Counted from the first letter of the stretch, positions 1-6,734 are shown. The stretch is 7,234 nucleotides of DNA from an uncultured Elusimicrobium sp. (GCA_902787065.1 CADAFA010000065.1:1-7234), one strand, 5' to 3'. Notes: a model not told the origin generated them from the letters alone. A program made the numbers and translations.

Positions 1-2
1 AA

Positions 3-53
3 AACAAAGTCAAGAGGCAATTTGATGGCACGACGGAGAAAATTGATATTTAA
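3..53 (+). CDS. Possible C-terminal tail of a gene entering from the left
   Basis: Reading from base 3, sixteen codons run to a TAA at 51-53 and would give NKVKRQFDGTTEKIDI. The composition is plausible for a charged protein C-terminus. The other two plus frames stop at 23-25 and 82-84, and the latter would give a 27-residue tail, so the frame is not certain. Nothing identifies the protein. The symmetric terminator at 143-179 would end a transcript arriving from this side. This may equally be non-coding. Confidence 0.25.
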   Translation, partial: NKVKRQFDGTTEKIDI

Positions 54-110
54 TGAATGTATGTTTATAAACTTTATGGAATAAATTGAATTAATTCTTC
101 AAATCCCGAC

Positions 111-134
111 GGAAAGCCAAGCAGTTGGCTTTCC
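111..134. repeat. Perfect 10-bp inverted repeat (hairpin) beside the tRNA terminator
   Basis: GGAAAGCCAA (111-120) and TTGGCTTTCC (125-134) are exact reverse complements around the loop GCAG. Neither strand has a T-run directly after the stem, so it is not a standard intrinsic terminator. It sits nine bases from the terminator stem at 143-179. It could be a second termination or RNA-stabilising hairpin for the incoming plus-strand transcript or the tRNA read-through. Confidence 0.6.
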
Positions 135-142
135 TCCATCCA

Positions 143-179
143 AAAAAATTAACCCTCCGTAAAGGAGGGTTAATTTTTT
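143..179. terminator. Bidirectional intrinsic terminator downstream of tRNA-Ser
   Basis: TTAACCCTCC (149-158) pairs with GGAGGGTTAA (164-173) around GTAAA. The stem is flanked by an A-run (143-148) and a T-run (174-179), so it extends to 16 bp and gives a U-tract on either strand. On the minus strand it begins immediately after the tRNA 3' end. On the plus strand it would stop anything arriving from the left. Confidence 0.85.
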
Positions 180-264
180 CGGAGAGGGAGGGATTTGAAC
201 CCTCGATACCTTTCGGTATACAGGATTTCGAGGCCTGCTGTTTCAACCGCTCACACACCTCTCC
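180..264 (-). tRNA. tRNA-Ser, anticodon CGA
   Basis: On the minus strand the acceptor GGAGAGG pairs with CCTCTCC (plus 181-187), leaving a G discriminator at 180. The anticodon loop is CTCGAAA, with anticodon CGA at plus 228-230, decoding UCG. A long variable arm (ATACC-GAAA-GGTAT) marks it as a class II tRNA, and the T-arm is GAGGG-TTCAAAT-CCCTC. The anticodon stem CAGGC/TCCTG has a C-U mismatch at its top pair (31-39). CCA is not encoded: after the discriminator the sequence runs straight into the A-rich side of the terminator, so a CCA-adding enzyme is needed. Length is 85 bases. Confidence 0.95.
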
Positions 265-277
265 AAACATCATATAT

Positions 278-283
278 ATTATA
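278..283 (-). promoter_or_regulatory. Candidate -10 box for tRNA-Ser
   Basis: The minus strand reads TATAAT here, 13-14 bases upstream of the tRNA 5' end, which suits a short leader. No good -35 box is seen at the right distance. The region is so AT-rich that a second minus-strand TATAAT occurs at 312-317. Weak call. Confidence 0.35.
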
Positions 284-362
284 TAAAATATGAAAATAAA
301 ATTTTTATAAAATTATACACAATAAGGATTCCCGTCGGGAAAAATATGATTTTAAAAAGTAC

Positions 363-390
363 TTGCAATTTTTCTAAAATGTGATATAAT
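363..390 (+). promoter_or_regulatory. Sigma-70-type promoter for the 442-2960 gene pair
   Basis: TTGCAA (363-368) is 16 bases from a consensus TATAAT (385-390). A TG dinucleotide at 382-383 sits one base before the -10 box, giving an extended -10. Transcription would start near 397, leaving a leader of about 45 bases before the ATG at 442. It is the only good promoter seen ahead of the two-gene unit. Confidence 0.65.
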
Positions 391-441
391 ATAGAAAAGA
401 AGTAAAATTTACAAAAAAGCATTTGTACAGCTAAAAATAAT

Positions 442-2037
442 ATGGATTTTTTAAAAAGAAATTCTGGTAAAATAGCCCTACTTGCAATCATTGCATTTTT
501 TACTCTTCCTTTTATTTATGGTAATGAGGAAGAAGAAGACTTCTCCCCTTTTGCTGTTAGGTCAGGAATGTCTTATCAAACAAACCCTATTTCGAATTTG
601 GCTAGTAAAATAGCCTCTTTTTATGGTTTTTCAACGCCCCACTCTAAAAATATAATGGCATCTGCAGCAGGGGTAGGGGCTATAAAAGAAAAAGTTTCTT
701 TTAGTAAAGAAAGTTCCTTCGGACAGCCGGGGAAGATTCATTCACAAGATAAAGTTTTTATTGCTTCTTCCAGAAATTTTAAAAATTTTGATACAGATTT
801 TTTAGATTCTGATGCCTCAAATTCCACAACTTATAAAGATAAGAATATTTCTTCAAAAACTTCTTACAATAATCAAGCCAATAATCCTGTTAAGGGTTAC
901 GTTACTGTTAACGGCCAAGATTATGCTGTAATTGAAAATGCTGCCGGGGAAAAATATATTGTTACTCCTAAAGGTCATATTCCCTATGAAGAACTCCTTA
1001 CAAGAAATGTTTCTGAACAAGAATTTATTAATGCCAAAAAACGTTTAGCCGGTGCAAGTGATATGGAAATTTTGGCAGCTTTGCAGCAGGAAAAGGAAAA
1101 GCAGGCCTACTTAGCCAGGGTAAACAATCAAAACTCTAACGGCGGATATACAAGTGGTGTAATTAGTAATATGGGGGGCAACAATTATGTAAGTGCTTCT
1201 ACACAGGATAAAGGTTTTGATGATAATGCTTTAAGTAATGCCTATGCCGATTTAAAAAATATTAATTTAAAAATTGAAGGTGGTACATCCACCTCTTCCG
1301 CAGTCGGGGAAATAGCGTCTTTAAAAAGTGGTATTTTGCGCGACTCTTTTGATGCTAATGCTACAAGCAAAGGTTCCAAAAGTCTTGAACAAAAAGCCGG
1401 CTTAACTCCGCAGGGTATTGCCCAGCAGGCAAAGTCCTCAGCCAAGCAAGAGTTGATTGCTAAAAATGATAAATTACCAAAAACACAAAAAATTGAAGAG
1501 CAATCTTCCCCTATAATTATGAAGGTTCAGTCAAAAGATAATGGTGTTTATGAAAAGACAGAGAATAACAGTAATGCTGTTTTTATTTCTGTAAAAGAAG
1601 GGAAAGTTTCTCCTTATACAGTATGGGGAGAGCCAGAGGAACGTCAATTTTCTGACGGTCAGGAAAGGTATGGCATTATTGCCCCGATAGAAATTCAAAG
1701 TAAACACGGAAATATTTTAACTACCCAGGATAAGAGTGAGACTGTTCAACAGGCAGTTGAAAGTATAAGTAAAAATATACAAGAGATAGAAGAAATGACC
1801 TTTGATCTACAAGATAAAAAGATATATATTGATGTCTCGACTATGGATGAATTGTCAAAAATTTTACTGTTAAGTCGAAGTAATTTATTGGATTATATTA
1901 CAGATGATCCTGAAAAGGCTTCAATTGTATTACCGGGCCCTATTTGTACGCCTGATTCTTTTCAACAATTTGTAAAGGAGTTTAAAAAACAACAAACTGA
2001 ATTAGCCGCAGAACAAGAAATGACCCCTGCTGCGTAG
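442..2037 (+). CDS. Membrane-anchored low-complexity envelope protein of unknown function (531 aa)
   Basis: I do not recognise this family. Residues 1-10 are basic (MDFLKRNSGK) and 11-27 form one hydrophobic segment (IALLAIIAFFTLPFIYG). An acidic patch (NEEEEDF) follows. There is no clear AxA cleavage site, so a single N-terminal anchor with the rest outside the cytoplasmic membrane is likely. Residues 40-150 and 225-350 are rich in Ser, Asn, Ala, Lys and Gln and look disordered. Two better-ordered stretches stand out: 150-225 (strand-rich GYVTVNGQDYAVIENAAGEK, then helices with a charged end) and about 375-525 (mixed strand and helix). One cysteine (502). The ATG at 442 lacks a Shine-Dalgarno sequence, but it opens directly on the basic-hydrophobic N-terminus and follows the promoter at a normal distance. 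The next gene starts 14 bases after the stop, so the two are probably co-transcribed. Real gene: high confidence; function: unknown. Confidence 0.85.
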   Translation: MDFLKRNSGKIALLAIIAFFTLPFIYGNEEEEDFSPFAVRSGMSYQTNPISNLASKIASFYGFSTPHSKNIMASAAGVGAIKEKVSFSKESSFGQPGKIHSQDKVFIASSRNFKNFDTDFLDSDASNSTTYKDKNISSKTSYNNQANNPVKGYVTVNGQDYAVIENAAGEKYIVTPKGHIPYEELLTRNVSEQEFINAKKRLAGASDMEILAALQQEKEKQAYLARVNNQNSNGGYTSGVISNMGGNNYVSASTQDKGFDDNALSNAYADLKNINLKIEGGTSTSSAVGEIASLKSGILRDSFDANATSKGSKSLEQKAGLTPQGIAQQAKSSAKQELIAKNDKLPKTQKIEEQSSPIIMKVQSKDNGVYEKTENNSNAVFISVKEGKVSPYTVWGEPEERQFSDGQERYGIIAPIEIQSKHGNILTTQDKSETVQQAVESISKNIQEIEEMTFDLQDKKIYIDVSTMDELSKILLLSRSNLLDYITDDPEKASIVLPGPICTPDSFQQFVKEFKKQQTELAAEQEMTPAA

Positions 2038-2041
2038 TCTT

Positions 2042-2047
2042 AGGAGG
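2042..2047 (+). promoter_or_regulatory. Strong Shine-Dalgarno site for the 2052 gene
   Basis: AGGAGG lies four bases before the ATG at 2052. It fixes the start and contrasts with the leaderless-looking starts at 442 and 3097, suggesting the second gene has its own strong ribosome entry. Confidence 0.8.
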
Positions 2048-2051
2048 AAAA

Positions 2052-2960
2052 ATGAAAATAAAGTATTTCTTTTCGCTAATATCTGTTTTAGTATTATTGC
2101 CGGTATTAGCAAATGCCATAGACAAAACTTATTGTGATAATATAATATACCAAGAATACTATAGTAGATTTAACGGTAAAAATATTACTAAAGATCTTAA
2201 GTATGTTATGGGTGAAAAAAATAATAGAGGCGAATATATAAAGGAAACTTTATCTTATTGTGCCGATCCTAATTTAGAACGTAAATGTGAATGGGCCTTT
2301 TATGGTGAGGATAGGCAGGGAGTTGAAAAAGCTATAGTAAATTTGCCGACTTTTGCCTTGCTTTTAAATAATGTTCCATTATATGAGGCTTTGATTACGC
2401 AAGGCGGATATAGTTATTTAATAGATAACGGTGTCTATAAGGTAGAGGAAGATAGATTTAACGGTGAATTTTTAACAGAAGCCTTGCAAGCCGTTAAGGA
2501 AGGCCAAGTGGGAATATTAGAATATTTACTCAGGAAATATGACCCTAATTTACTTAAATTATCTGGTTATATTTATCGCAGTCCGCGTTTGCCGCATGCC
2601 CCTGTAGATGTCAAAACATTGGCGCAAAATTCCTTAGATAGGTATAAAAAAAGAGGGGATAATGCCAAAGTAGCCTGTATAGAGGCAGTGCAGACTATTA
2701 TTGAAGATTGGTATAAAGAAAATGCCCATAAAAGCAAATATGTAAAGGAGGCTGAAAAATATAATAAGGTAGTATTAGAATGGGCCCCTAGATATGTTGT
2801 AGAAAATGAGATTCCTTTTGAATTTACACCTTCTTTAGATATTTTTAAACTTAAAACGGTAGAAGATAATTTTACGCAAAGTATTGACAATCAGATCAAT
2901 ATTATAATTGAAAAAATTATGCGTGATTTTGATTTTTCTGCCTTCGGTAATCAAGCATAA
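2052..2960 (+). CDS. Secreted protein with divergent ankyrin-like helical repeats (302 aa)
   Basis: A classic Sec signal peptide opens the protein: basic MKIK, a hydrophobic core at about 6-19, and a likely signal peptidase I site after ANA (residue 22). The mature protein has cysteines at 28, 70, 79 and 209, which could form disulfides in the periplasm or outside the cell. Residues 97-125 and 141-168 look like helix-turn-helix units of the ankyrin type; the best is EALQAVKEGQVGILEYLLRK. A further unit at about 186-222 resembles an end cap. The repeats are degenerate and no TPLH motif survives, so the ankyrin assignment is by pattern only. The C-terminal 80 residues are charged and helical with no recognised domain. 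The start is fixed by AGGAGG. The gene follows the 442-2037 gene by 14 bases and ends at a terminator, so the two probably act together at the cell envelope. A protein-binding role is an inference from the repeat type. Confidence 0.85.
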   Translation: MKIKYFFSLISVLVLLPVLANAIDKTYCDNIIYQEYYSRFNGKNITKDLKYVMGEKNNRGEYIKETLSYCADPNLERKCEWAFYGEDRQGVEKAIVNLPTFALLLNNVPLYEALITQGGYSYLIDNGVYKVEEDRFNGEFLTEALQAVKEGQVGILEYLLRKYDPNLLKLSGYIYRSPRLPHAPVDVKTLAQNSLDRYKKRGDNAKVACIEAVQTIIEDWYKENAHKSKYVKEAEKYNKVVLEWAPRYVVENEIPFEFTPSLDIFKLKTVEDNFTQSIDNQINIIIEKIMRDFDFSAFGNQA

Positions 2961-2981
2961 GTATAGTTTCATTTTTTAAAT

Positions 2982-3014
2982 AACTCCTTCGCGATTGGCG
3001 GGGGAGTTTTTTTT
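2982..3014 (+). terminator. Intrinsic terminator ending the two-gene unit
   Basis: AACTCC (2982-2987) pairs with GGAGTT (3003-3008), with CGC/GCG pairing possible inside, and eight Ts follow (3007-3014). It lies 21 bases after the stop of the secreted-protein gene and separates it from typA. Confidence 0.8.
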
Positions 3015-3029
3015 ATAATCAAAAAATTA

Positions 3030-3035
3030 TATAAT
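3030..3035 (+). promoter_or_regulatory. Candidate -10 box for typA
   Basis: TATAAT is present 61 bases before the typA start; a second TATAAT lies at 3014-3019. No clear -35 box is visible at the usual distance, which falls in the T-tract of the preceding terminator. typA needs a promoter between 3015 and 3096 because a terminator precedes it, but the exact site is uncertain. Confidence 0.4.
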
Positions 3036-3062
3036 ATCTATAGACGTAGATCAGATTACCCG

Positions 3063-3082
3063 CGCTTTTAAAGCGTTATTTT
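3063..3082 (+). promoter_or_regulatory. Small hairpin with T-run in the typA leader
   Basis: CGCTTTTAAAGCG (3063-3075) is a perfect palindrome that can fold as a 4-bp stem with a 5-base loop. It is followed by TTATTTTTTT, ending 12 bases before the typA ATG. It could act as a weak attenuator, a leader structure near the ribosome-binding region, or a dyad bound by a regulator. The stem is short, so the call is tentative. Confidence 0.3.
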
Positions 3083-3096
3083 TTTGGATTAAAATT

Positions 3097-4932
3097 ATGA
3101 ATACAAGACAAGATGTAAGAAATGTGGCTATTATCGCACACGTAGACCACGGTAAAACCACTATCGTAGATTCACTTTTAAAATTAGCAGGTCAATTTAA
3201 AGTAAAACAAGACGAAGCACAGGAAACTGTCCTTGACTCTAACCCACTTGAACGTGAGCGCGGTATAACAATTTTATCAAAATGTACTGCCGTAAATTAT
3301 AAAGGTTATACGGTTAATATCGTTGACACTCCGGGCCACGCAGATTTCGGTAGTGAAGTGGAACGCGTCTTAAAAATGGTGGACGGTGCCTTGCTTTTAG
3401 TTGATGCCGTTGAAGGCCCTATGCCCCAAACCCGCTTTGTGTTAAGGAAAGCTTTGGCTCTTGGGCTAAAACCTATAGTTGTTATAAATAAAATGGACCG
3501 CGATCATATCAGACCGTCTGAAGTTGTAGATGAAGTTTTTGAGCTCTTTATGGAACTTGGTGCAAATGATGCACAACTTGATTTCCCTATTATATATGCT
3601 TCAGGGCGAGCTGGTTGGGCCTCTAACGATATGAACAAACCCGGCACAGATATCGCCCCTATTTTTGAAGCGATTTTAAAACATGTTCCCGCCCCTGTTG
3701 CAGATGAAACAAAACCCTTGCAAATGCAAGTTACCATGCTTGATTATAATAACTTTTTGGGTGCAGTTGGTATCGGCCGTATTTTAAACGGTGATATTAA
3801 ACAAGGCCAAACAGTTGCAATGCTTAAACAAAACGGTAAAAGGGTTTTGGGTAAAGCTGCCAAAATTGAAAGATTTTTCGGCCTTGGCAAACAAGAAGTA
3901 CAAAGCGCTAAAGCAGGGGATATTGTTGCAATCAGCGGTCTTGAAGGTGTGGAAGTCGGCGATACTTTATGTATGGTAGGTTCCGAGGAACCCCTGCCAC
4001 CACTTGTTATTGATGAGCCGACAATTTCAATGGACTTTTTTGTTAACGATTCCCCGTTTGCCGGCCGCGAAGGTAAATTTTTAACCAGCCGACATTTAAA
4101 AGCGCGTCTTGAAAAAGAAGCTCAAACTAATGTAGGCATGAAACTTGAACAACTTGAAGGCGAGGGCCGCTTTAAAGTTTACGGCCGCGGCGAACTGCAT
4201 TTAACAATTTTAATTGAAAATATGCGCCGCGAAGGTTTTGAACTTGCCGTATCAAGCCCTGAAGTTTTATACAAAGAAGAAAACGGTAAAATTTTAGAGC
4301 CGATGGAATATCTTATTTTAGATATTTCTTCAGACGTGCAAGGTGCAGTTTTTGAACTTGTAGGCAAACGCGGGGCAAAGCTTGAAAACATGGTAAGCGA
4401 AGGCGAAAACCGCTTGCGCCTTGAATATATTATACCGTCGCGTGCTTTAATCGGTTTCAAAAATGAATTTTTAACCTCAACCCGCGGTCTTGGTATTATG
4501 CACCACAGTTTTTACGGGTATTATCCTAAAGTTGATGTTCCGCCACTTCGCTCCAACGGTGTTTTGATTGCCAAAGAGCCGGGGGTAACAACCTCGTATG
4601 CCTTAAATGCTTTGCAAGACGGCGGCCAAATGTTTTTAGGCCCCGGGGTACAGGTTTATGAAGGTATGATTATCGGTCAAAATTCACGCGATAATGACCT
4701 TGTTGTTAACCCGTGCAAAGCAAAACGTATGTCAAACATGCGCAGTAAAGCGGCTGATGATGCTTTAGTTTTAACACCTCCGCGTATCATGAGTCTGGAA
4801 CAAGCAATTGAATATATTGCCCCGGACGAACTTGTGGAAATTACGCCGACATCCGTCAGACTTAGAAAGAAAATCTTAAATATTCACGAACGCAGGAAAG
4901 CATCCCGCAAAGAAGAAGCCGCGGAGGAATAG
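3097..4932 (+). CDS. typA: Ribosome-associated GTPase TypA/BipA
   Basis: TypA/BipA is a translational GTPase of the EF-G superfamily that binds the ribosome and is linked to 50S assembly and to growth under stress and cold. All G motifs are intact: G1 AHVDHGKT (14-21), G2 ERGIT (54-58), G3 DTPGH (77-81), G4 NKMD (131-134) and a G5-like ASGRAG (168-173). The beta-barrel domain II covers about 205-300. Domain III contains NDSPFAGREG (317-326) and GRGELHL (363-369). The C-terminal half carries the family-specific stretches SRALIGFKNEF (448-458), YEGMIIG (521-527), RDNDL (531-535) and LTPPR (559-563), ending in a basic tail. At 611 residues it is close to the E. coli protein (about 607). The ATG at 3097 gives the normal MNTRQDVRNVAIIAHVDHG start but has no clear Shine-Dalgarno site. 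The ABC-F gene begins 18 bases after the stop, so two ribosome-acting factors probably share a transcript. Confidence 0.97.
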   Translation: MNTRQDVRNVAIIAHVDHGKTTIVDSLLKLAGQFKVKQDEAQETVLDSNPLERERGITILSKCTAVNYKGYTVNIVDTPGHADFGSEVERVLKMVDGALLLVDAVEGPMPQTRFVLRKALALGLKPIVVINKMDRDHIRPSEVVDEVFELFMELGANDAQLDFPIIYASGRAGWASNDMNKPGTDIAPIFEAILKHVPAPVADETKPLQMQVTMLDYNNFLGAVGIGRILNGDIKQGQTVAMLKQNGKRVLGKAAKIERFFGLGKQEVQSAKAGDIVAISGLEGVEVGDTLCMVGSEEPLPPLVIDEPTISMDFFVNDSPFAGREGKFLTSRHLKARLEKEAQTNVGMKLEQLEGEGRFKVYGRGELHLTILIENMRREGFELAVSSPEVLYKEENGKILEPMEYLILDISSDVQGAVFELVGKRGAKLENMVSEGENRLRLEYIIPSRALIGFKNEFLTSTRGLGIMHHSFYGYYPKVDVPPLRSNGVLIAKEPGVTTSYALNALQDGGQMFLGPGVQVYEGMIIGQNSRDNDLVVNPCKAKRMSNMRSKAADDALVLTPPRIMSLEQAIEYIAPDELVEITPTSVRLRKKILNIHERRKASRKEEAAEE

Positions 4933-4950
4933 TCCCTCAAAGGGCAGCCT

Positions 4951-5241
4951 ATGATAGAAATTTCCGATTTAAGTTATCACATAGGCCTGCGCCCGATTTT
5001 CGAAGATGCCGCTTGTTTTATTGCCGACGGTACAAAAACCGGCCTTGTCGGATTAAACGGTTGTGGTAAAACCACATTATTTCGTCTTATTCTCGGTCAA
5101 ATTTACCCGGACGGCGGTAAAATTACTATTAGTTCCGGCTTGCAAATTTCCACTGTTGAACAGGAAATTAAAGATACTTCTTTAACGCCGCTTGATTATG
5201 TTTTTCAGGTGAAGAAATCGCAGAAATTTACGATAAATTAA
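4951..5241 (+). CDS. ABC-F ATPase, N-terminal fragment of a disrupted gene
   Basis: This is the start of an ABC-F protein, a family of soluble tandem-ATPase proteins that act on ribosomes. Residues 1-86 give the first half of nucleotide-binding domain 1: strand MIEISDLSYHIG, Walker A GLNGCGKTT (34-42), and the Q-loop VEQE with Gln71. After LDYVFQ (81-86) the frame gives ten residues unlike any ABC-F sequence (VKKSQKFTIN) and stops at 5239-5241. Homologous sequence resumes in the -1 frame, so the true gene continues at 5196-6734. The start follows typA by 18 bases with only a weak AAAGGG upstream. The overall type is closest, from memory, to E. coli YheS. Alone this fragment lacks the signature and Walker B motifs and cannot be an ATPase. 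Confidence 0.85.
   Translation: MIEISDLSYHIGLRPIFEDAACFIADGTKTGLVGLNGCGKTTLFRLILGQIYPDGGKITISSGLQISTVEQEIKDTSLTPLDYVFQVKKSQKFTIN
5196..5238 (+). other. Frame break and probable deletion inside the ABC-F gene
   Basis: Upstream frame and downstream (-1) frame overlap only here: the downstream frame opens after a TGA at 5193-5195, and the upstream frame closes with TAA at 5239-5241. Upstream homology ends at LDYVFQ; downstream homology restarts at GEEIAEIYDKL (from 5208). YheS has about 25 residues between the equivalent points (LEYV and IATIHGKL) where only about five fit here. So about 20 residues appear to be missing, matching a loss of 3n+1 bases near 60. The missing part is the helical arm segment of domain 1. 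A T5 run lies at 5201-5205. Confidence 0.7.
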
Positions 5242-6734
5242 ATAATCTCGGTGCAAACAGCGCATCAGCGCGTGCAAGTGCAATTTTGGGCGGTTTAGGT
5301 TTTTTAGATGAGGAATTAAAAAAGCCTTTAAAAGAACTTTCCGGCGGTTGGCGTGTGCGTGCGGCACTTGCGGCAGCCTTGTTTGCTCCGTCTGATATTT
5401 TACTTTTGGACGAGCCGACAAACCACTTAGATTTGGAAACATCAATTTGGCTTGAAAGTTTTTTAGAAAAAACCGATAAAACACTTTTTTTAATCAGCCA
5501 CGACCGCGCTTTACTCAATAAAATTTGCGAAAAAATTATTTTGGTAGATGACTGTAAACTCAAAACTTATACAGGTAACTATGATACTTATGAGCGCACC
5601 CGCCATAATCAAACCGAGCAAATTATTAAAGATGCAAAACGTTATGAAGAAACACGTAAGCATTTGCAAAGTTTTGTAGATAGATTTCGCTATAAAGCCA
5701 CAAAAGCCAAACAGGCACAAAGCCGCTTAAAAATGCTTGAACGTATGGGGGATGCACCAAAAATTCCGATAGAAAAAAGTGTGCGTTTTACTTTCCCTGA
5801 GCCTGATTTGCTTGATGCCTATTTATATACTTTGGAAGATGTTTCCTGCGGATATAATGAAACACCTGTTTTAAAAAATATTAATCTCACTATCGGTGCG
5901 GAAGATAAAATTGCCTTGCTCGGTGCAAACGGTAATGGTAAAAGTACACTTGCAAAATTGCTTGCCGGTTTGTTACCCTCGATGGAAGGTAAATTAACTT
6001 ATGCACGCAAAATAAAAGTGGGTTATTTTGCGCAACATCAGACTGAAGTTTTTGACCTTGATAAAACACCCTATGAAGTTGCAAAAGAAAAAATGACAGA
6101 GGCAAAAGAGGCAGAAGTTTACACACATCTTGCCTGTTTTGGCTTGCAAAAAAATAAAGCGGATACAAAAATCGGTAGCCTTTCAGGGGGGGAAAAGAGC
6201 AGGCTACTCCTTTCAATGATAACAATTGCGCGCCCAAATATTTTAATTTTAGACGAACCTACAAACCATTTAGATATAACTTCCCGCCGTGCTTTAAGCG
6301 AGGCTCTAAACAATTACAGCGGTGCGGTTATTTTAGTTACGCACGATTTTAATTTGCTTGAAGAAGTTACGGACCGTCTACTCCTTGTCGCAAACGGAAC
6401 TGTTCAAAATTATGAAGGCGATTTGGAAGATTATAAAAACTTTGTTCTTCATGGCGGCGGCGCAAGTGCTGCACAAAATAAAGCTGATATCAAAAAGGAA
6501 CGCCGCAGAACTGCAGCCGAACTTCGCGCCCAAGCCGCACCTATCAAAAAACAAATCAAGGAAATTGAGAAGAAACTTGATAAATTAACTACTCAAAAAC
6601 AAAATATTGAAGCACGTTTAACTGTTCAATTTAATACTGATTTAAGCATAGAACTTGCCTTTATAAACAAAGAAATTTCTGATCTTGAGGGTAAGTGGCT
6701 TGAACTTACTGCCGAGCTGGAAAATTTACAATAA
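5196..6734 (+). CDS. ABC-F ATPase (YheS/Uup-like), main C-terminal part of the disrupted gene
   Basis: This frame carries nearly all of an ABC-F protein but has no credible start of its own. Numbered from GLGF at about 5289, it holds the first signature LSGGW, Walker B DILLLDEPTNHLD and the SHD switch. The inter-domain linker follows, with the P-site-tRNA-interacting motif (FVDRFRYKATKAKQAQSR). Domain 2 has Walker A GANGNGKST, signature LSGGE, Walker B NILILDEPTNHLD and switch THD. A charged coiled-coil C-terminal extension covers about the last 80 residues, as in YheS and Uup. Both catalytic Glu residues (in DEPTNHLD) are present, so apart from the break the protein would be intact. Fused with the 4951 fragment it would be about 594 residues, plus about 20 apparently lost; YheS is about 637. 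Either a pseudogene, a frameshift-expressed gene, or an assembly error. Confidence 0.85.
   Translation, partial: LCFSGEEIAEIYDKLNNLGANSASARASAILGGLGFLDEELKKPLKELSGGWRVRAALAAALFAPSDILLLDEPTNHLDLETSIWLESFLEKTDKTLFLISHDRALLNKICEKIILVDDCKLKTYTGNYDTYERTRHNQTEQIIKDAKRYEETRKHLQSFVDRFRYKATKAKQAQSRLKMLERMGDAPKIPIEKSVRFTFPEPDLLDAYLYTLEDVSCGYNETPVLKNINLTIGAEDKIALLGANGNGKSTLAKLLAGLLPSMEGKLTYARKIKVGYFAQHQTEVFDLDKTPYEVAKEKMTEAKEAEVYTHLACFGLQKNKADTKIGSLSGGEKSRLLLSMITIARPNILILDEPTNHLDITSRRALSEALNNYSGAVILVTHDFNLLEEVTDRLLLVANGTVQNYEGDLEDYKNFVLHGGGASAAQNKADIKKERRRTAAELRAQAAPIKKQIKEIEKKLDKLTTQKQNIEARLTVQFNTDLSIELAFINKEISDLEGKWLELTAELENLQ

Noticed and set aside
180..264. tRNA-Ser as an integration site for a mobile element
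   Set aside because: No duplicated tRNA 3' end, integrase gene or element boundary is visible in the window.
91..273. Minus-strand reading frame of 60 codons
   Set aside because: It runs straight through the tRNA-Ser gene and the terminator, so it is an accidental open frame.
279..491. Minus-strand frame encoding 70 hydrophobic residues
   Set aside because: It overlaps the promoter and start of the 442 gene; AT-rich DNA readily gives Phe/Ile/Leu-rich chance frames, and no ribosome-binding site or homology is visible.
5200..5208. Programmed -1 ribosomal frameshift on the T5 run
   Set aside because: Only a P-site TTT slip is possible and there is no proper X-XXY-YYZ heptamer; the shift also would not explain the roughly 20 missing residues. 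Deletion is simpler.
5286..5288. TTG as the true start of the long ABC-F frame
   Set aside because: Family-like sequence (EEIAEIYDKL) continues upstream of it in the same frame and joins the 4951 fragment, and no Shine-Dalgarno site precedes it.
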